64,000 bases of DNA from Bidens hawaiensis (taxonomy: Eukaryota > Streptophyta > Magnoliopsida > Asterales > Asteraceae), in contig JAIQDT010000190.1 in NCBI GenBank assembly GCA_021521415.1, forward strand, positions 248,001-312,000, in the 5' to 3' direction. The notes below the pieces were generated by a model that was given only the letters and a program-made list of their open reading frames with translations, was not told the DNA's origin and ran no database searches. The translations under genes and the position numbers were made by a program. This document shows positions 1-12,003 of the stretch, piece after piece. Each line of letters starts with the position of its first letter. Positions within the stretch are counted from its first letter, which is position 1.

Positions 1-1100
1 TTAATTCGCCTCACAATCATTGCCATTTGCCATTGCAAATCCATCTCCTCCAGATCATCAGCATCGATCTGGTCATAATCCTCATCCAGAACAGCAGGGT
101 CCATAATCTTCCCTTGGATGTAGTTTTCATAGGAAGCAATAAATGATGCATAGACTGCAAACTGCTCTTCAGCAGATTTGACACTCATAGGCATCTTGGA
201 ATAATTATTGCTTGAGGAATTTTCAGAGAAACCACTCGTGGATGCTTGAGGCTTTGAAGTACTTGATCCTCCAGCAACAAAGCAAACATCACCGTTCATG
301 TTTACTGACACATTTCCTGACTCTCCTTTGGAGTAGTAAGCAGCAGATTCAGACTTCGAACTTGAGCCTGAGTTAACTTTGGCACCATACATACCAGGGT
401 CTTGAACCTGATCCGTTGGTGTCTCTTTTCGAACCATATTAAGCTCATAAGTTCTGAGCTTGTTTACTGCCGTTTCCAAATCATAATTAGGAAAGTCTCT
501 GTCTTCCCTCATAAGAACGGTGTACATTTCCCACTTCGGTGGGAGAGCATCGAGAAGCTTTTCAACGATCTCTTCTTCTCGGTAAGCAATCGAATAATTG
601 TTCAGCTCTGTCATTAGATGATAGTATCGGGTGATAATATCATCGAGCGATTCGTTCTTCAAATGCTTGAAGACAGAGAACTGGGTCTTTAACAGCTTAA
701 TCTTCGAGGCACGAATACCCGCGTTCCCTTCGAATCTATTCTCAAGAGCATCCCAAAGCTCTCGTGCAGAAGTGTACTTCCTGAATGTATGGAGAATCTC
801 TTGAGGAAGAGCCATAGTAATCGCAGCATGGGCCTTGCTCTCGGCCTCATACATTTTTTTCTCTTGTTCCTCCATCTGGCTGTACTTCTTTACCACATCC
901 CGACCTTCGTGTTCCATTGACGGTGGAATATATCCATCCTGGATGCACACCCACATCTTTGCATCCTGGTATTTAATATACTGAATGAACCTATCCTTCC
1001 ACGCCACAAAATCGGTTACTTTCAGCAATCTTGGGGCCTTAGTAGCAGATCCCGCTTCGACTTCCATTTTGACTAAGTCTGAGATGTTGATTGATGACAT
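1..1100 (-). CDS. Copia Gag, element E (runs off window start)
   Basis: This is the N-terminal 366 codons of a Ty1/copia Gag, the capsid-type protein that packages element RNA in cytoplasmic particles. Reading the minus strand from the ATG at 1100 I met no stop before the window edge. It aligns codon for codon with the Gag of element A at 31300 and shares its N-terminus ([20 protein letters not shown]). The UBN2-type gag domain lies at about residues 90-215, with [14 protein letters not shown] and the LPPKWEMY motif. The reading frame leaves the window just before the zinc knuckle. It lacks a short Ser/Asp-rich stretch that A has near residue 265. It follows the element's 5' LTR, PBS and leader in normal order. 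Confidence 0.9.
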   Translation of the reverse strand, partial: MSSINISDLVKMEVEAGSATKAPRLLKVTDFVAWKDRFIQYIKYQDAKMWVCIQDGYIPPSMEHEGRDVVKKYSQMEEQEKKMYEAESKAHAAITMALPQEILHTFRKYTSARELWDALENRFEGNAGIRASKIKLLKTQFSVFKHLKNESLDDIITRYYHLMTELNNYSIAYREEEIVEKLLDALPPKWEMYTVLMREDRDFPNYDLETAVNKLRTYELNMVRKETPTDQVQDPGMYGAKVNSGSSSKSESAAYYSKGESGNVSVNMNGDVCFVAGGSSTSKPQASTSGFSENSSSNNYSKMPMSVKSAEEQFAVYASFIASYENYIQGKIMDPAVLDEDYDQIDADDLEEMDLQWQMAMIVRRI

Positions 1101-1113
1101 CCTTCTTGAAGAC

Positions 1114-1165
<52 letters not shown>

Positions 1166-1274
1166 CCGGGAAATTTTGTCGAAAAAAAAATTTATTTTTG
1201 CCAAACTTTTTCTGAGGACTTCCCGACTGATAAAAATGGCTTGGGCAAATTTTCGTGTAAGCGGGCGTTCCAGA

Positions 1275-1337
<63 letters not shown>

Positions 1338-1713
1338 TTCGCCGAGAAGTCAACTTCGCCCAAAGTCAACTTCGCCTGTTCGTAACTTCGCTAAGGCGAA
1401 CTTATGAGGTAAGCGAAGTTGTGGTTAACTTCGCTAATCCTTATATCTTCGCCGAAACCCTAATCTCCAGTGACGGCAACTTCGCCTGAATTCAGCAACT
1501 TCGCCCGATGAACGGTAACTTCGCCCGATGAACACGAAGAACAGTTCAGATCTGAAACTCGGATTTTAACGAGAATTTTGAAGGTTTAAAGGCTTAAACA
1601 CACTGGTAGGTAGCTTGAATGATTAAACACACCAAAAACTCGTCCCGGGTAACACCCGAAATGAGACGAAATCTACACCCGCGTGAAATCCCGAACCTCA
1701 CAATCGAGCCGAT
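1101..1713 (-). other. 5' leader of element E with poly(A) tracts and GGCGAAGTT array
   Basis: This is the untranslated leader between PBS and gag. On the minus strand it carries about ten copies of GGCGAAGTT or its complement (plus-strand 1335-1525). Two long pure A tracts follow (plus-strand T at 1278-1334 and 1116-1159) just before the gag ATG. The poly-Lys or poly-Phe frames across these tracts are not genes. The leader of A (30757-31299) has the same motif array but no long A tracts. Confidence 0.8.
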
Positions 1714-1726
1714 GGCTCTGATACCA
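1714..1726 (-). other. Primer binding site, element E (tRNA-iMet)
   Basis: The minus strand reads TGGTATCAGAGCC, complementary to the 3' end of plant initiator-Met tRNA and typical of Ty1/copia. It lies two bases inside the LTR end. Confidence 0.92.
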
Positions 1727-1728
1727 AT

Positions 1729-2159
1729 TGTAGGTTCCTGAACGCGGATCGTACACGGGAAATCTCTAACAACGCAGGTGCGGAATCCCTGCGTATATAG
1801 GTACGAGTGTAGATATTGTAGAGATTGAATACACGAACAATGAACACGAGCTATAAGGTAAACACGTTATATTGAATAACCAAACACGTGACAGTAGGTC
1901 ACTGTTACAGAGAACAAAACGAAACAAAACGTAAAACCAAAACCCTAACTCACGTTCTCTGCTGAAACGTTCTATTTAAACACGACAACTTCGCCACTGG
2001 CGAAGTTGTCAGTAACCTCGCTAGATCAGCAAGTTCGCCATAGCGAACTTGCTGATAACTTCGCTAGTTTACAAAACAAACCATAAACAAACCATTAACT
2101 ATATTACAGACTCGATAACAAATACTAGACTATGAACTACTGACAAACATGTACCAACA
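1729..2159 (-). repeat. 5' LTR of copia element E (family 1)
   Basis: A 431 bp LTR with minus-strand ends TGTTGGTACATG and CCTACA, alignable along its length with the 430 bp LTRs of element A. A palindromic GGCGAAGTT cluster lies at 1984-2070, just upstream of an AT-rich TATA-like box (GTTTAAATAG on the minus strand). Its outer end abuts a broken coding sequence belonging to element G, so E inserted into G. The matching target duplication would lie left of the window. Confidence 0.9.
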
Positions 2160-5066
2160 ATCTTCTTAACTTTATAACCAATGGATTTTTCTTTTTACCT
2201 TCCAACACACTCAGCTCAATGTTTGCCCTATGTTCCTCAGTCATTGTGACTTGAGGAGACACAACATTAGTAGCTTTGATAGTTTTTCCTTGATCATTTT
2301 CAGGGTCATCATCATTATCATATGAATCCTCAGACTCATCCTCTCCTTTAGTTAAATCATTCATTGCATCAATCTTTGGTTAATCAGAAGGTGGATGATC
2401 TGGTTCACTTCTGATTATCACATCAGGAACACCTTGAACTCTTTCACCTGGTTGCAAGGTTTGTAGTGGGACAACCCTTATAGGACTAGCTTCATCTTCT
2501 GGAGTTTCAACAAAATACTTGTTTTTATCATCCCACTTGCCCCTCTTAGCAGCTCTTTCATGCTCAGTCTGCTCATATGTCCTCTTTTTCCTCATGTAGG
2601 TCTTGGCAAACCTATTGACTTTTTCAGCAAATTCTTCATGAAGTTTAGAAAGTCTTTCTCTTTTTTGGTTAAGTGTTTCATGAGGCTCAGTCACATTCAC
2701 CCTTTCTGACCAGCTGTCATTTGGGTTCTTCTTGAAATCTTCTCTTACCTGTTTAGTCCATTTCTTGGCAGCCATTGAAGCAATGGACTCACCAATCTCT
2801 TCTTCAGTCATCATATCTGTATTCATATTGGTTGGTTCAGTAGTTTCAGCTGACTTCTTTTCTGGTTGACTTTGGGGTTGAAACATGCTGACCACCATAG
2901 GTAGGGAATTGTCAGCTTCCTCAGCTCTGTTCATCATAATCAAAGTTTCAATTGCTTCTTGATCAGTCACATCATCAATAATTTCCTTTGCAAGTTCGGC
3001 TTGTTTGATCAAGATCTCCTGTTCAACTATTTCTTCAGGAGTCATGGATTGAGCCAATATCTCTATATCTCTTGTTTCTCTCAGAATGTTCTCTTGTTCT
3101 CTTAAGGCCTCTTCATTGGCAATATCATCATCTTTAAATACCACATCTTTTTCTGGATATGCCTTAACAGGCTCTTCTACACTGACTTTTGCCTTACCTT
3201 TCTCAATCCTCCTCCTCACATCCTCTTCATCCTCAGACTGTACATAGTCATCAATTTCCTTTTCTAATGCTTCCAACTCAGGATCATACCCTGCCCTCTT
3301 GGAGCTTTCTGGTTGTTCAGTTTGAGTGATGGGCTCCTCAACAGCAGTATCTTCTTCATTCAATACTTCAGTTGTCTCAACTCCAATTTGCATGTCAGTT
3401 AAGACATCAATAGCCATATCAATTGCAGCTACATTCTCTACATTCTCCTCAACATTGTCTTTTCAGTCTCATCTACTCTCTCAACATTCTCCGCATCAAT
3501 TCTTTCTTCATTGTAATCATAATCTTGCTCTCCAACATCTGATCTGTCACCCTCATATTCATCATCCTCAGCTCTCCTCTCTTCACTACTCTCCTCTCCA
3601 TCGTCATAAACATTTATAATCAGTTTTAAACTGTCTGCAGTCTCAACAACTGTTACAGTTTCTTCAACATTCACACCTGAGACAGTTGGCATAGATTCAT
3701 TCTCCCCCTGTTTTTGGGCAGCTGAGATCTTCTCAACCTCCTGCACCAGGGCTTGAATTCTCAAGTTTGCTTGTACCAACTTCTCTAACAACATCACATT
3801 TTCACTTGTCACTTCCTCATTTCTTCTTCTCAACTCAGCATTTTCTATCATTAAGTCCATATTTATTTGAAATGTGTCTGTATGTGAGGTTGCGGGTGGT
3901 GATGTGGAAAAAGGTTCAAACTCAGGTTGTTCTGTGGTGTGAGTTTGGAAAATGGATGGTGGTGGTGATTGTGTATGAGGTGGGCTTGAAATGAATGGAT
4001 CAGTATGTATTGGGCTTGTTGTTGGTAGGGTTTGTGGTGGTGGAGATGTATGTGTTGATGATGGTATAATTGGTTGGTCAATGTGTGGTGGTGTTGGAAT
4101 AGGTTGTTCTATTTGCTCAAAATGCTCCCCCTGATCAGGTGCAACAATATCCATAGCTACTCCAGCTCCTCCTTCATCTCCATCTACATCATCATCTCCG
4201 TTATCAGAATCATCATCATCACTCTCATCATCATCTCCTCCTTCCTCCTCTGAGCTTAACTCAGGCACTGACATTATTTCCATGTTATGATCCAATAACC
4301 ATGACAGAATTTCAAATGGAGCTTCAGAATTGAATATGTTAGCAGCACCTGGATTCTTAATTCTCTTATAAGTGTCTGGATTTTGCAGTAGGTGGGTTAT
4401 GCCACTAGTGGGTAGATCTTGCAATTCTCTGTTGAAGATTATCTGTAAGAACCATGGGTATTGCAAAAACCTATCCTTCTCTGCCTTCTTTAAGTTTGAA
4501 ACTAATCCCTCAAAGATCATCTTTGAGAAATTAAATGGCAAATCTTAAATGATTCCAACAGTGGCATTTTCTAGATCACGACTCATCAAGGTCCATGATC
4601 CTTTCCTTGGAGCAAACCCCTGTATCACATGGTGAATGAAGAATCCATATAGCATTGGAAACATCCCCTTTTGAAACTGCCCATCATGTACAGTTCCTTG
4701 ATAACCCATTGTCTCTTCAAAGATCCTCATCAGGTGATCAGTATTGAAATTAATATGATTATGATCATCATCATTCAACCGTAAACATCTTCTGATCATC
4801 CTTTCTGTCACATGTATCTCATGTCCAACAACAGATGCTTCAATTCTTTTCCCATTGATATCTTCAACAAGTTCCGCAGATCTCCAGAAATTCAGTGAAT
4901 GATTTCTGTAGACGACCGGATTTTCAGTGAAGGCAAAATTGACATTTGACCGAGCCATCCATGTAATCATTCTTTCCATCGGCTCATTGTCAGGTGTGAC
5001 TTGTAAAAGTGCACACATATTGTGCTTCTTCTCGAAGAAGTATTTGGGTTGTTCTTCTTCTACCAT
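2160..5066 (-). pseudogene. Extra ORF downstream of pol, element G (broken)
   Basis: This is a degenerate copy of the extra ORF found after pol in these copia elements; its function is unknown. It starts at the ATG at 5066. An in-frame TAA lies at about 4545, a frameshift at about 3460, and another in-frame TAA at about 2380. The 3' end is cut by element E at 2160. Residues such as FSKMIF, the aromatic YPWFLQIIFN stretch and EVEKISAA match the extra ORFs of C (48672) and B (27688), so the three are homologous. After the N-terminal domain comes a Pro/Thr/Ser-rich and acidic low-complexity region with Asp/Glu runs, then a coiled-coil-like charged region. I see no signal peptide or membrane segment, so an envelope role is not supported. 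It lies 3.4 kb downstream of the pol stop. Confidence 0.75.
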
Positions 5067-5345
5067 ATCTGTTCTTCGACAAGTTTAAAACCTAAAAACA
5101 TAAACAGAGTATTAGTAATCAGATACATAATCAAAGCCCATTATAGTCTAATCGTGGTCGGAAAACACATTAATGTTGCTTAGCGAGTCAGAATTAGAGG
5201 GCTGATTCAAGTTAGGGTTTGGATTAAGGTTTGGTTGCGATAAGTCGGTTAGGTTTCTTTGGTAGTAAGGAGTTGCAGTGGAAGGAGAGAGAGGGATAAG
5301 TAATGTTGAAAATTTTGCCTAACTCCCTCTTAAATACCTTTTGAA
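5067..5345 (-). promoter_or_regulatory. Candidate promoter, leader and 3' splice site of the G extra ORF
   Basis: On the minus strand a TATA-like TATTTAAGAG lies at about 5328-5338. A leader of about 260 bp follows, then a textbook plant 3' splice site: TACTAAT at 5111-5117, a U-rich tract, and TTTTTAG|G with the intron ending at 5092. The ATG is 26 bases further on. I could not pick a convincing donor. Equivalent acceptors precede the extra ORFs of B and C. Confidence 0.5.
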
Positions 5346-5449
5346 AGTGGGTTTTAAATGCTTTTTGTCATTTTGTGAATTATTAGCTATCATACAGTAA
5401 CATTATCCACTTGATATATTAAAAACAATATTTATCTTTTAAGTTAATT

Positions 5450-6620
5450 AAACCTTACTCGGAAAGTTTAATATACCCAAAGTCTACTCGGTATACTTCC
5501 ACTTACAAAGCTTACCCGAAAAATAAAACATCGAACCTTGCTTGGTCAATCAAAGTAATTTAAAGTCAAGACATTATGAAGAAAGCTTACCCGAAATACT
5601 AGATTTCTTGAGAAATTAATCACAAGGCAAATAATCAAGTATGAAATATCAAATAATCATTCTTACTGGAATCAATTAAGATCCCCATATACATTTCTTA
5701 AATTCAAATTAAATGATTTGATCTAGCATAAAACCTAATGAAATAAGAATCATAATCAAACAATCATACTCAAAACATATACATTCAAGCATATTTAGAA
5801 ATATAGTGTGCCCGAACGACATTCTTATGCAAAGTATACCCGAATAACCTTCCTATAGTACAAAGTGTGCCCGAACAACATTCTTATGCAAACAGTGTAC
5901 TCGGAAAGTCATGTTTTGGAATTACCAAGTATATTGAGGGAACAAGAGTGTACCCGGAATATAAAGTGTGCCCGGAAAACAAAGTTTACCCAAAAACACT
6001 TGTAATTTCAAAGAAATCATAAACAAATATTACAGAGCATGTTATATAAATGAGATTAAAAACACATAAAATAGCTTGCCCGAAACACCAAAGTTAGCAA
6101 TAAGCTTACTAGGAAACACATATTCAATCATCAGGTATGCCCTAACCCAAGGGATTTCAACAGATCAAACCATACCCGAAAATGACAAACTTAAATAACA
6201 ATATCTAAGTGTGCCCGGAAAGGTTAACAAATCTTTCCTAACAACATATTCACACAAATCACAAAGCTTACTCGGTGTACTAACTTTAGTTCACAAAGTT
6301 TGCTTGGAATAACAATCAGTATAAAAAATGCAAAGCTTGCCCGGTACAAGAATTTCTTGTTAAAAGCTAGCTATATCACATAATCATCTCAAGACTTCAA
6401 GCTTTCTCGGGAAAATAGTACAACAGTGTACTCTTCCCGGAAAGTGTAAAACACTTCAAAGCATGCCCGAAAATCATAGACTTAGTCAAAAATGACTAAG
6501 CTTGCCCGGAAAGGTCATAAATCATCAAACCTTACCCGAAATAACATATTCAAACATATTCAACTGTTTTGTGCCCAGAAAGGTTATAAAACATCAAACC
6601 TTACCCGAACTTACATATTC
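5450..6620 (-). repeat. Family-2 motif array (TACCCGAA / TGCCCGGAA) upstream of the G extra ORF
   Basis: About 25 copies of a degenerate 8-9 bp motif, T-R-C-Y-CGRA on the plus strand (for example near 5512, 5586, 5808, 5898, 6076, 6211), lie in an otherwise AT-rich non-coding stretch. The same motif fills the LTRs of elements G and B (about 16300-16950, 25380-26030, 55490-56140). It sits between the conserved spacer module and the TATA-like box of the extra ORF. Confidence 0.75.
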
Positions 6621-8466
6621 AGCCAATTAAAGGCAAAATGCAACACTTTTTGACTTAAACCACTTGTCAAATTTATATCATTCATTAAAGATCATAGTTT
6701 AAGAGCAAATGGTGCATTTAGAGATCAAATTTCAGTTGTGTTTCTCTTCAAAACAGTTTCTTTTTTTAACTGAAAAGATCTCAAGAAAGGGATCATATTG
6801 ACTAAGTAGCTTTCTCAATACTTCACTCTCAGCATTATTATGACAACATAGATAGGTTAACAGCAGGTATAAACTTAGCATGAATAAGGTTCAATTTAAG
6901 CATAATGCATTAATGGTCAACACTATGCTATGATGCCTCGTATCTCTTCTCAAAGCTTATTTGGTTTTCCCCAGATCACCCCAATTTGACTCCAACCTCC
7001 TGTATTTGGTCAAAAACTTGCTTTTGTATGACAGAACTTATAGGATCTTTACGTATTTTTGATTTTCAAACATATATAGAGGTTGAACGTTGGACTTACT
7101 GTTTGGTAACAAGCCTTTCATTCAAGATGAGACAGATTATGTCAACATCTTTGTAGTTCTTAGTTGTAACCCTCTTGTTTGATAAAATATTTAAAACACT
7201 TATCAACTTTTGGTTGATTTATTTATTCTTCCCATTGTTTTTGATATTTTCTCAAATTTTCTAACACACGTTCTTTGTCATATTTAAAGATGTTTCATTT
7301 TTGGTTGACCAAATAACAACAGGCTTGTGTATGACTGGGTAATCACTTTTTTGCCTGTCATTTGGAGAGATTTATACTGAGACATGCAAAGACAACTATG
7401 AATCTCCACATAAAGATTAGCGTATTCATTATGTTTATATCACCTTAGATTTTACATCATCATGGGAAAGCAACCATACATGTTAATGACTACACTAAGG
7501 TCTTTTTAGCCTAATAACTCCATATGATTAGCTAAGCAGTCAATGTACTATCATTTCCCAGATAAAAACAGTTTAATATTCAATCACCCCAATATCTCTT
7601 TATTGGCAGGTAAATGGCTATCCTGTTTGACCAGAAGTGGTCAGCAGGACCAAACATACATGTGAATATATGTCCTTTCAAAGTCAGAGCTATTGACATA
7701 GTTTTAAGTGAAGGAATAAGAAACAAGTCATAATTGCCCCAAATGCATTCAGTTTTCAGGTCAATAACTATCCTTTGAATCTGTAGAGATTCTAGGACCA
7801 AATATACACAAGTGCATGTCCTTTCAACTGGGCAGATGACATAATTTTCAGCAAAAATAACTACTTGAGTCTTTTCTTAAAAAAAATCCTTCCTTTTAAG
7901 CTTCTTTAAAGCTTGAACTGAATAATCTTATCATATCTCTACACCATTAACAACTGGCTCATGTTTTGATTAAAATAAAGTCTTTATGCAAAATTCATTA
8001 GAAAATTTCATTTTTATCAATTAATTTTGACATAAAACATATTTTGACATAAACAGTTGCAGCACATAATCAAATCTTAATCAATCATGATATCATCAAG
8101 ACAAGTAGACAGTACTAACAATCAAATTCTAACCTATCTTAATAAAATCAGAAGAGCAGATAAAGCACATATTCAAGCAATTAAGCAATGATGTCAGAAA
8201 AGCTTGTTCAAACAAGTAGATCATATCAAGAACACTTATCCTAACATCACAAATGCACATCAACTGATAAACATGCAAACATATCAACCAAACAATTATA
8301 TTAAAACTTTGCACACTTGATCAGTTAAGGCACATAATAGTTAACACATTCAGTAGCATAATCAGAATCATACTCAAGCATATTCACATAACATTCAATT
8401 TGTGAAACCTCTAAATAAAGTAATCAGTTAGCACATTGAGCTACACAATCAAGCACACATCCTTAA
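6621..8466 (-). other. Inter-ORF spacer of G with conserved non-coding blocks
   Basis: This is non-coding DNA after the pol stop. Several blocks align, in the same order, with the spacers of A (37300-38450) and C (46490-47700). They are two tandem units at about 7732-7840 and 7582-7690; a block at about 7310-7385 containing TACCCAGTCATACAC on the minus strand; a block at about 6935-7010 containing GGGGTGA and AGCTTTGAGAA; and further matches near 6840 and 6725. The small ORFs here are chance. Confidence 0.7.
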
Positions 8467-11400
8467 TCAGATTTCATCGGAGTTGATCATTCCCAGGGCT
8501 GTCAAAAGAAAGTTGAACCTGGTTCTATCAAGTGGTTTGGTGAATAGGTCAGCCAAATTGTCACTTGTATCAACTCTTTGAATTTCAATCAAACCTTTTG
8601 CACTGCAATCTCTGATGAAGAGATGTCTGATTTTAGTGTGCTTAGTTTTAGAATGTTGAACATGATTTTTAACAGTAAAGTATGCAGCAATATTGTCAAT
8701 AAGAATTGGGATGTTCAGAAAATTCAAACCATAGTCCAGCACCTGAATTTGAATCCATAGAACTTGTGCACAGCAGGCAGATGCAGCAACATATTCAGCG
8801 TCTGCAGTGGAGATTGATACTGTAGTCTGCTTCTTACATTGCCATGACACTAACCTTTCACCCAAAAACTGACATCCTCCTAAGGTTGACTTTCTGCTCA
8901 TGTTTTAGCCATCATAGTCACTGTCTGTATATGCAATCAGATCAAAAGCTTGGTTCTTTGGATACCAAATTCCTAAGTCTGGTCTTCCCTTCAAGTATCT
9001 GAATATTCTTTTAACAGCATTCATGTAGGAGACTTTTGGACTTGATTGGAATCTTGCACACACACATACAACAAAAATGATATCTGGTCTTGTTGCCGTC
9101 AGATACATCAGGGATCCAATTTTTGCTCTATATTCATGTTCATCTACAGGCTCCCCCTTTTCATCTGCAATCATCTTTTCTTTGGTGTCCATTGGAGTTG
9201 AAGCAGTTTTGTATTCATGACAGTTGAACTTATTCAAGATGTCTTGTACATATTTATTTTGGTGAATGAAAATCCCTTTAGCTTTCTTTTGAACTTGCAA
9301 TGCTAGAAAGAAGTTCATTTCTCCCATAGAGCTCATGCTGTATTTGGATTTCATCACCTCTTCAAACTCCAAACACATATGTTCATTGGTTGAACCAAAG
9401 ATGATATCATCAACATATACTTGTAACAGTAGTAAGTCTGATCCCTTTCTTTTGTAGAAGAGTGTATTGTCAATGGCCCCTCCTGTAAAACCATTTTCAA
9501 TAAGATGATTTGACAGCTCATCATACCATGCTCTAAAAGCCTGATGCAATCCATAAAGAGCTTTGTTTAGCGTATACACTCTGTTTGGATACATTGGATC
9601 CTCAAAACCTGGAGGTTGAGCTACATACACCTCTTCATCAATCTTTCCATTTTGAAATGCAGACTTAACATCCAGCTGGAACACTTTAATGTTCTTTGAG
9701 GCAGCATATGCAAGAAAAATCCTGATAGCTTCAAGTCTTGCAACAGGAGCAAAAACTTCCTCAAAGTCTATTCCTTCTTCTTGAAGACATCCCAGTGCTA
9801 CAAGTCTAGCTTTATTCTTAATAACCAAATCCCTCTCATCCCTTTTGTTTCTAAAAACCCATTTTGTTCCAATTGCATATCTGTCTCTTGACCTATCAAC
9901 AAGATCCCACACATGTAGGTCTCTGAACTGTGCCAGTTCCTCTTGCGTTGCTTCCACCCAACTATTGTTTTTCAGTTATTGAGCAATGTTCTTTGGCTCT
10001 AATTGGGATAGAAAGCAGGAGTAAAGACAGATGTTTGCAATTTCAAAATGACTTGTAATTCTTTCATGCAAATCTCCAATGATGTTTTCAGAAGGATGAT
10101 TCTTTTCCATATAAGGAGTTTGTACAATCATATCTGTAGATAAATTTGTGTCAAGATTTGTTTCATTGAGATCTGGTTCTTCAATGATCAAATCAGTTTG
10201 TGCATCATGAAATTCTGGTGCTACATCATTATGTTGGCCTGAAGTAGATGCACCATTGTTTTCTAAGTTCAATCTTTGAAATAGATCTTGAAATCTTACT
10301 GTAGATGCAGCTTCTTCTCCACTTGCTTGGTTGCTCGTGTCACCCTCATTCTGAACTTGATCATTCTGTACATCTTGATTGTCTTGATTGTTCTCAGTAT
10401 GATCATGTTCAACATTGTGATTGTTTTCTTGATCAGGTTCACCAATATCACATGAGGAATTCTTCACAAAAGTATACTCCTTTTCTTTTCTAGCAACCTT
10501 TTTCCATAATTCCTCCAAGTCCAATGATTTCTTCTTTTTCTCTTCAATTTCACTGGTATTGTAGAAAGATTCATTAAAGTCTTCAGGATAAATCTTGAAA
10601 GACCTTATTAACTTTTCATGATCAAACATCCATGCTGCACCATCAACTGTATTGAAATGATTATCATTAAAGATGATGTCAGATGATTCTATAACACTCA
10701 AATGGTCTTTCACATATACTTTGTAAGCTTTTGAGTGTGTAGAATATCCAACAAAGAAACAGTCTAGGGATTTTGTTTGAAACTTGTTCAAATAGTCCCT
10801 TGTGTTCAGAAGAAAACATTTGTATCCAAAAGGCTTGAAAAACTTAATGTAAGGCTTTCTGTTGTGAAATATTTCATATGGAGTTTTGTTATGCCTTTTG
10901 TTGACAAGTACCCTGTTCTGAACATAGCAGGCTGTATTTATGGCTTCAGCCCAAAAAGTGACACGTAAATTTGCATCAGCTAACATGGTTCTTGTAGCTT
11001 CAATCAAGGTTCTATTTCTTCTTTCTGCAACACCATTTTGTTCAGGAGTTCTAGGAGCTGAGAATTGTTGTAGTATTCCTTTCTCTGCACAAAATTCTTG
11101 CATAACTCCATTCTTGAACTCAGTACCATTGTCACTTCTCATCATTTTAACTTTCTTATTCAACTTGTTCTCAATCAGTGTTACACAACCTTTAATCAAC
11201 TCTGCTGTCTCATCCTTGGTACTTAGGAAATAAACCCAAGTATATCTTGATTAGTCATCAATGATCACAAGACAATATCTTTTCTTCCCTATACTTGGTA
11301 CACTCACAGGACCAAAGAGATCCATGTGAAGTAATTCAAGTGCTTGGTCAATTGAGTTGATGAGTTTTGGCTTATGAGTTGATTTGTGTTGTTTTCGTTT

Positions 11401-12003
11401 TTGGCATGAACTACAATGATCTTCCAATTTGAATTCTCTTGTAGGTAAGCCTATGACATTCTCACCTTTAACAAGTCTATTCATGTTCTTCATGTTCACA
11501 TGACACAATTTCCTATGCCACAATTTTGACTCATTTTCAGTGGCTTTGGAAATAAAACATGCACCTCCTCTTGAAATAGTTTCTTTCATATTCAATTCAT
11601 ACAAGTTACCATTTCTTGGTGCCATCATCATAATCATTTCAGGTGGAATCACAAATTTATGTTTTAGAATGAAACAGTGTGAATCATCAAAACTAACTTT
11701 GTATCCCTTATCATACATTTGTGATATACTCAGCAGATTGTACTGAAGACCTTCAACATGAAATACATTATCAAATGAGACTTTCCCATTTGTTAAGATT
11801 CCTTTTCCAACAATCTTTCCACCATTCTCATCACTCCCAAAAGCTACTGGACCTTCATATTTTTCTTCATAATTGACAAGAAATGTCTTGTCACAAGTCA
11901 TGTGCCTAGAACATCCACTATCCATGTACCATATGCCATTTAGAGGAGTGGACTGTTCCTGCATATACAAAGAAAATTTGATTAGTTGAGTGATGAAGTG
12001 CAA
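8467..12003 (-). pseudogene. Copia Pol, element G (three in-frame stops)
   Basis: This is a degenerate Ty1/copia pol in a single frame, -1 relative to gag. Domains in order are: aspartic protease ([11 protein letters not shown], near 11920); GAG-pre-integrase zinc finger (LWHRKLCHVN ... CSSCQKRKQHK); integrase core with D (MDLFGP), D (SDNGTEF) and E (NGVAERRNR); reverse transcriptase with YVDD near 9410; and RNase H with the ADLFTKPLD end. The breaks are in-frame TAA codons near 11250 (Tyr of the integrase DDYSRY), near 9975 and near 8903 (a Cys codon of RNase H). The C-terminus, GMINSDEI, matches GMINPE of A and C. It could not make a working polyprotein. Confidence 0.9.
11953..11990 (-). 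promoter_or_regulatory. Candidate 3' splice site at the gag/pol boundary, element G
   Basis: On the minus strand an ACTAATC branch-like sequence overlaps the gag-frame TAA, followed by a U-rich tract and TATATGCAG|GAACAG with the intron ending at 11959. GAA is in the pol frame. B (ending at 40446), A and C have the same arrangement. A possible in-frame donor in G is AAG|GTAAGC near 13848. Confidence 0.5.

Noticed and set aside
1073..1369. Poly-Lys and poly-Phe ORFs
   Set aside because: They are translations of the long A/T tracts in the leader of element E, with no other content.
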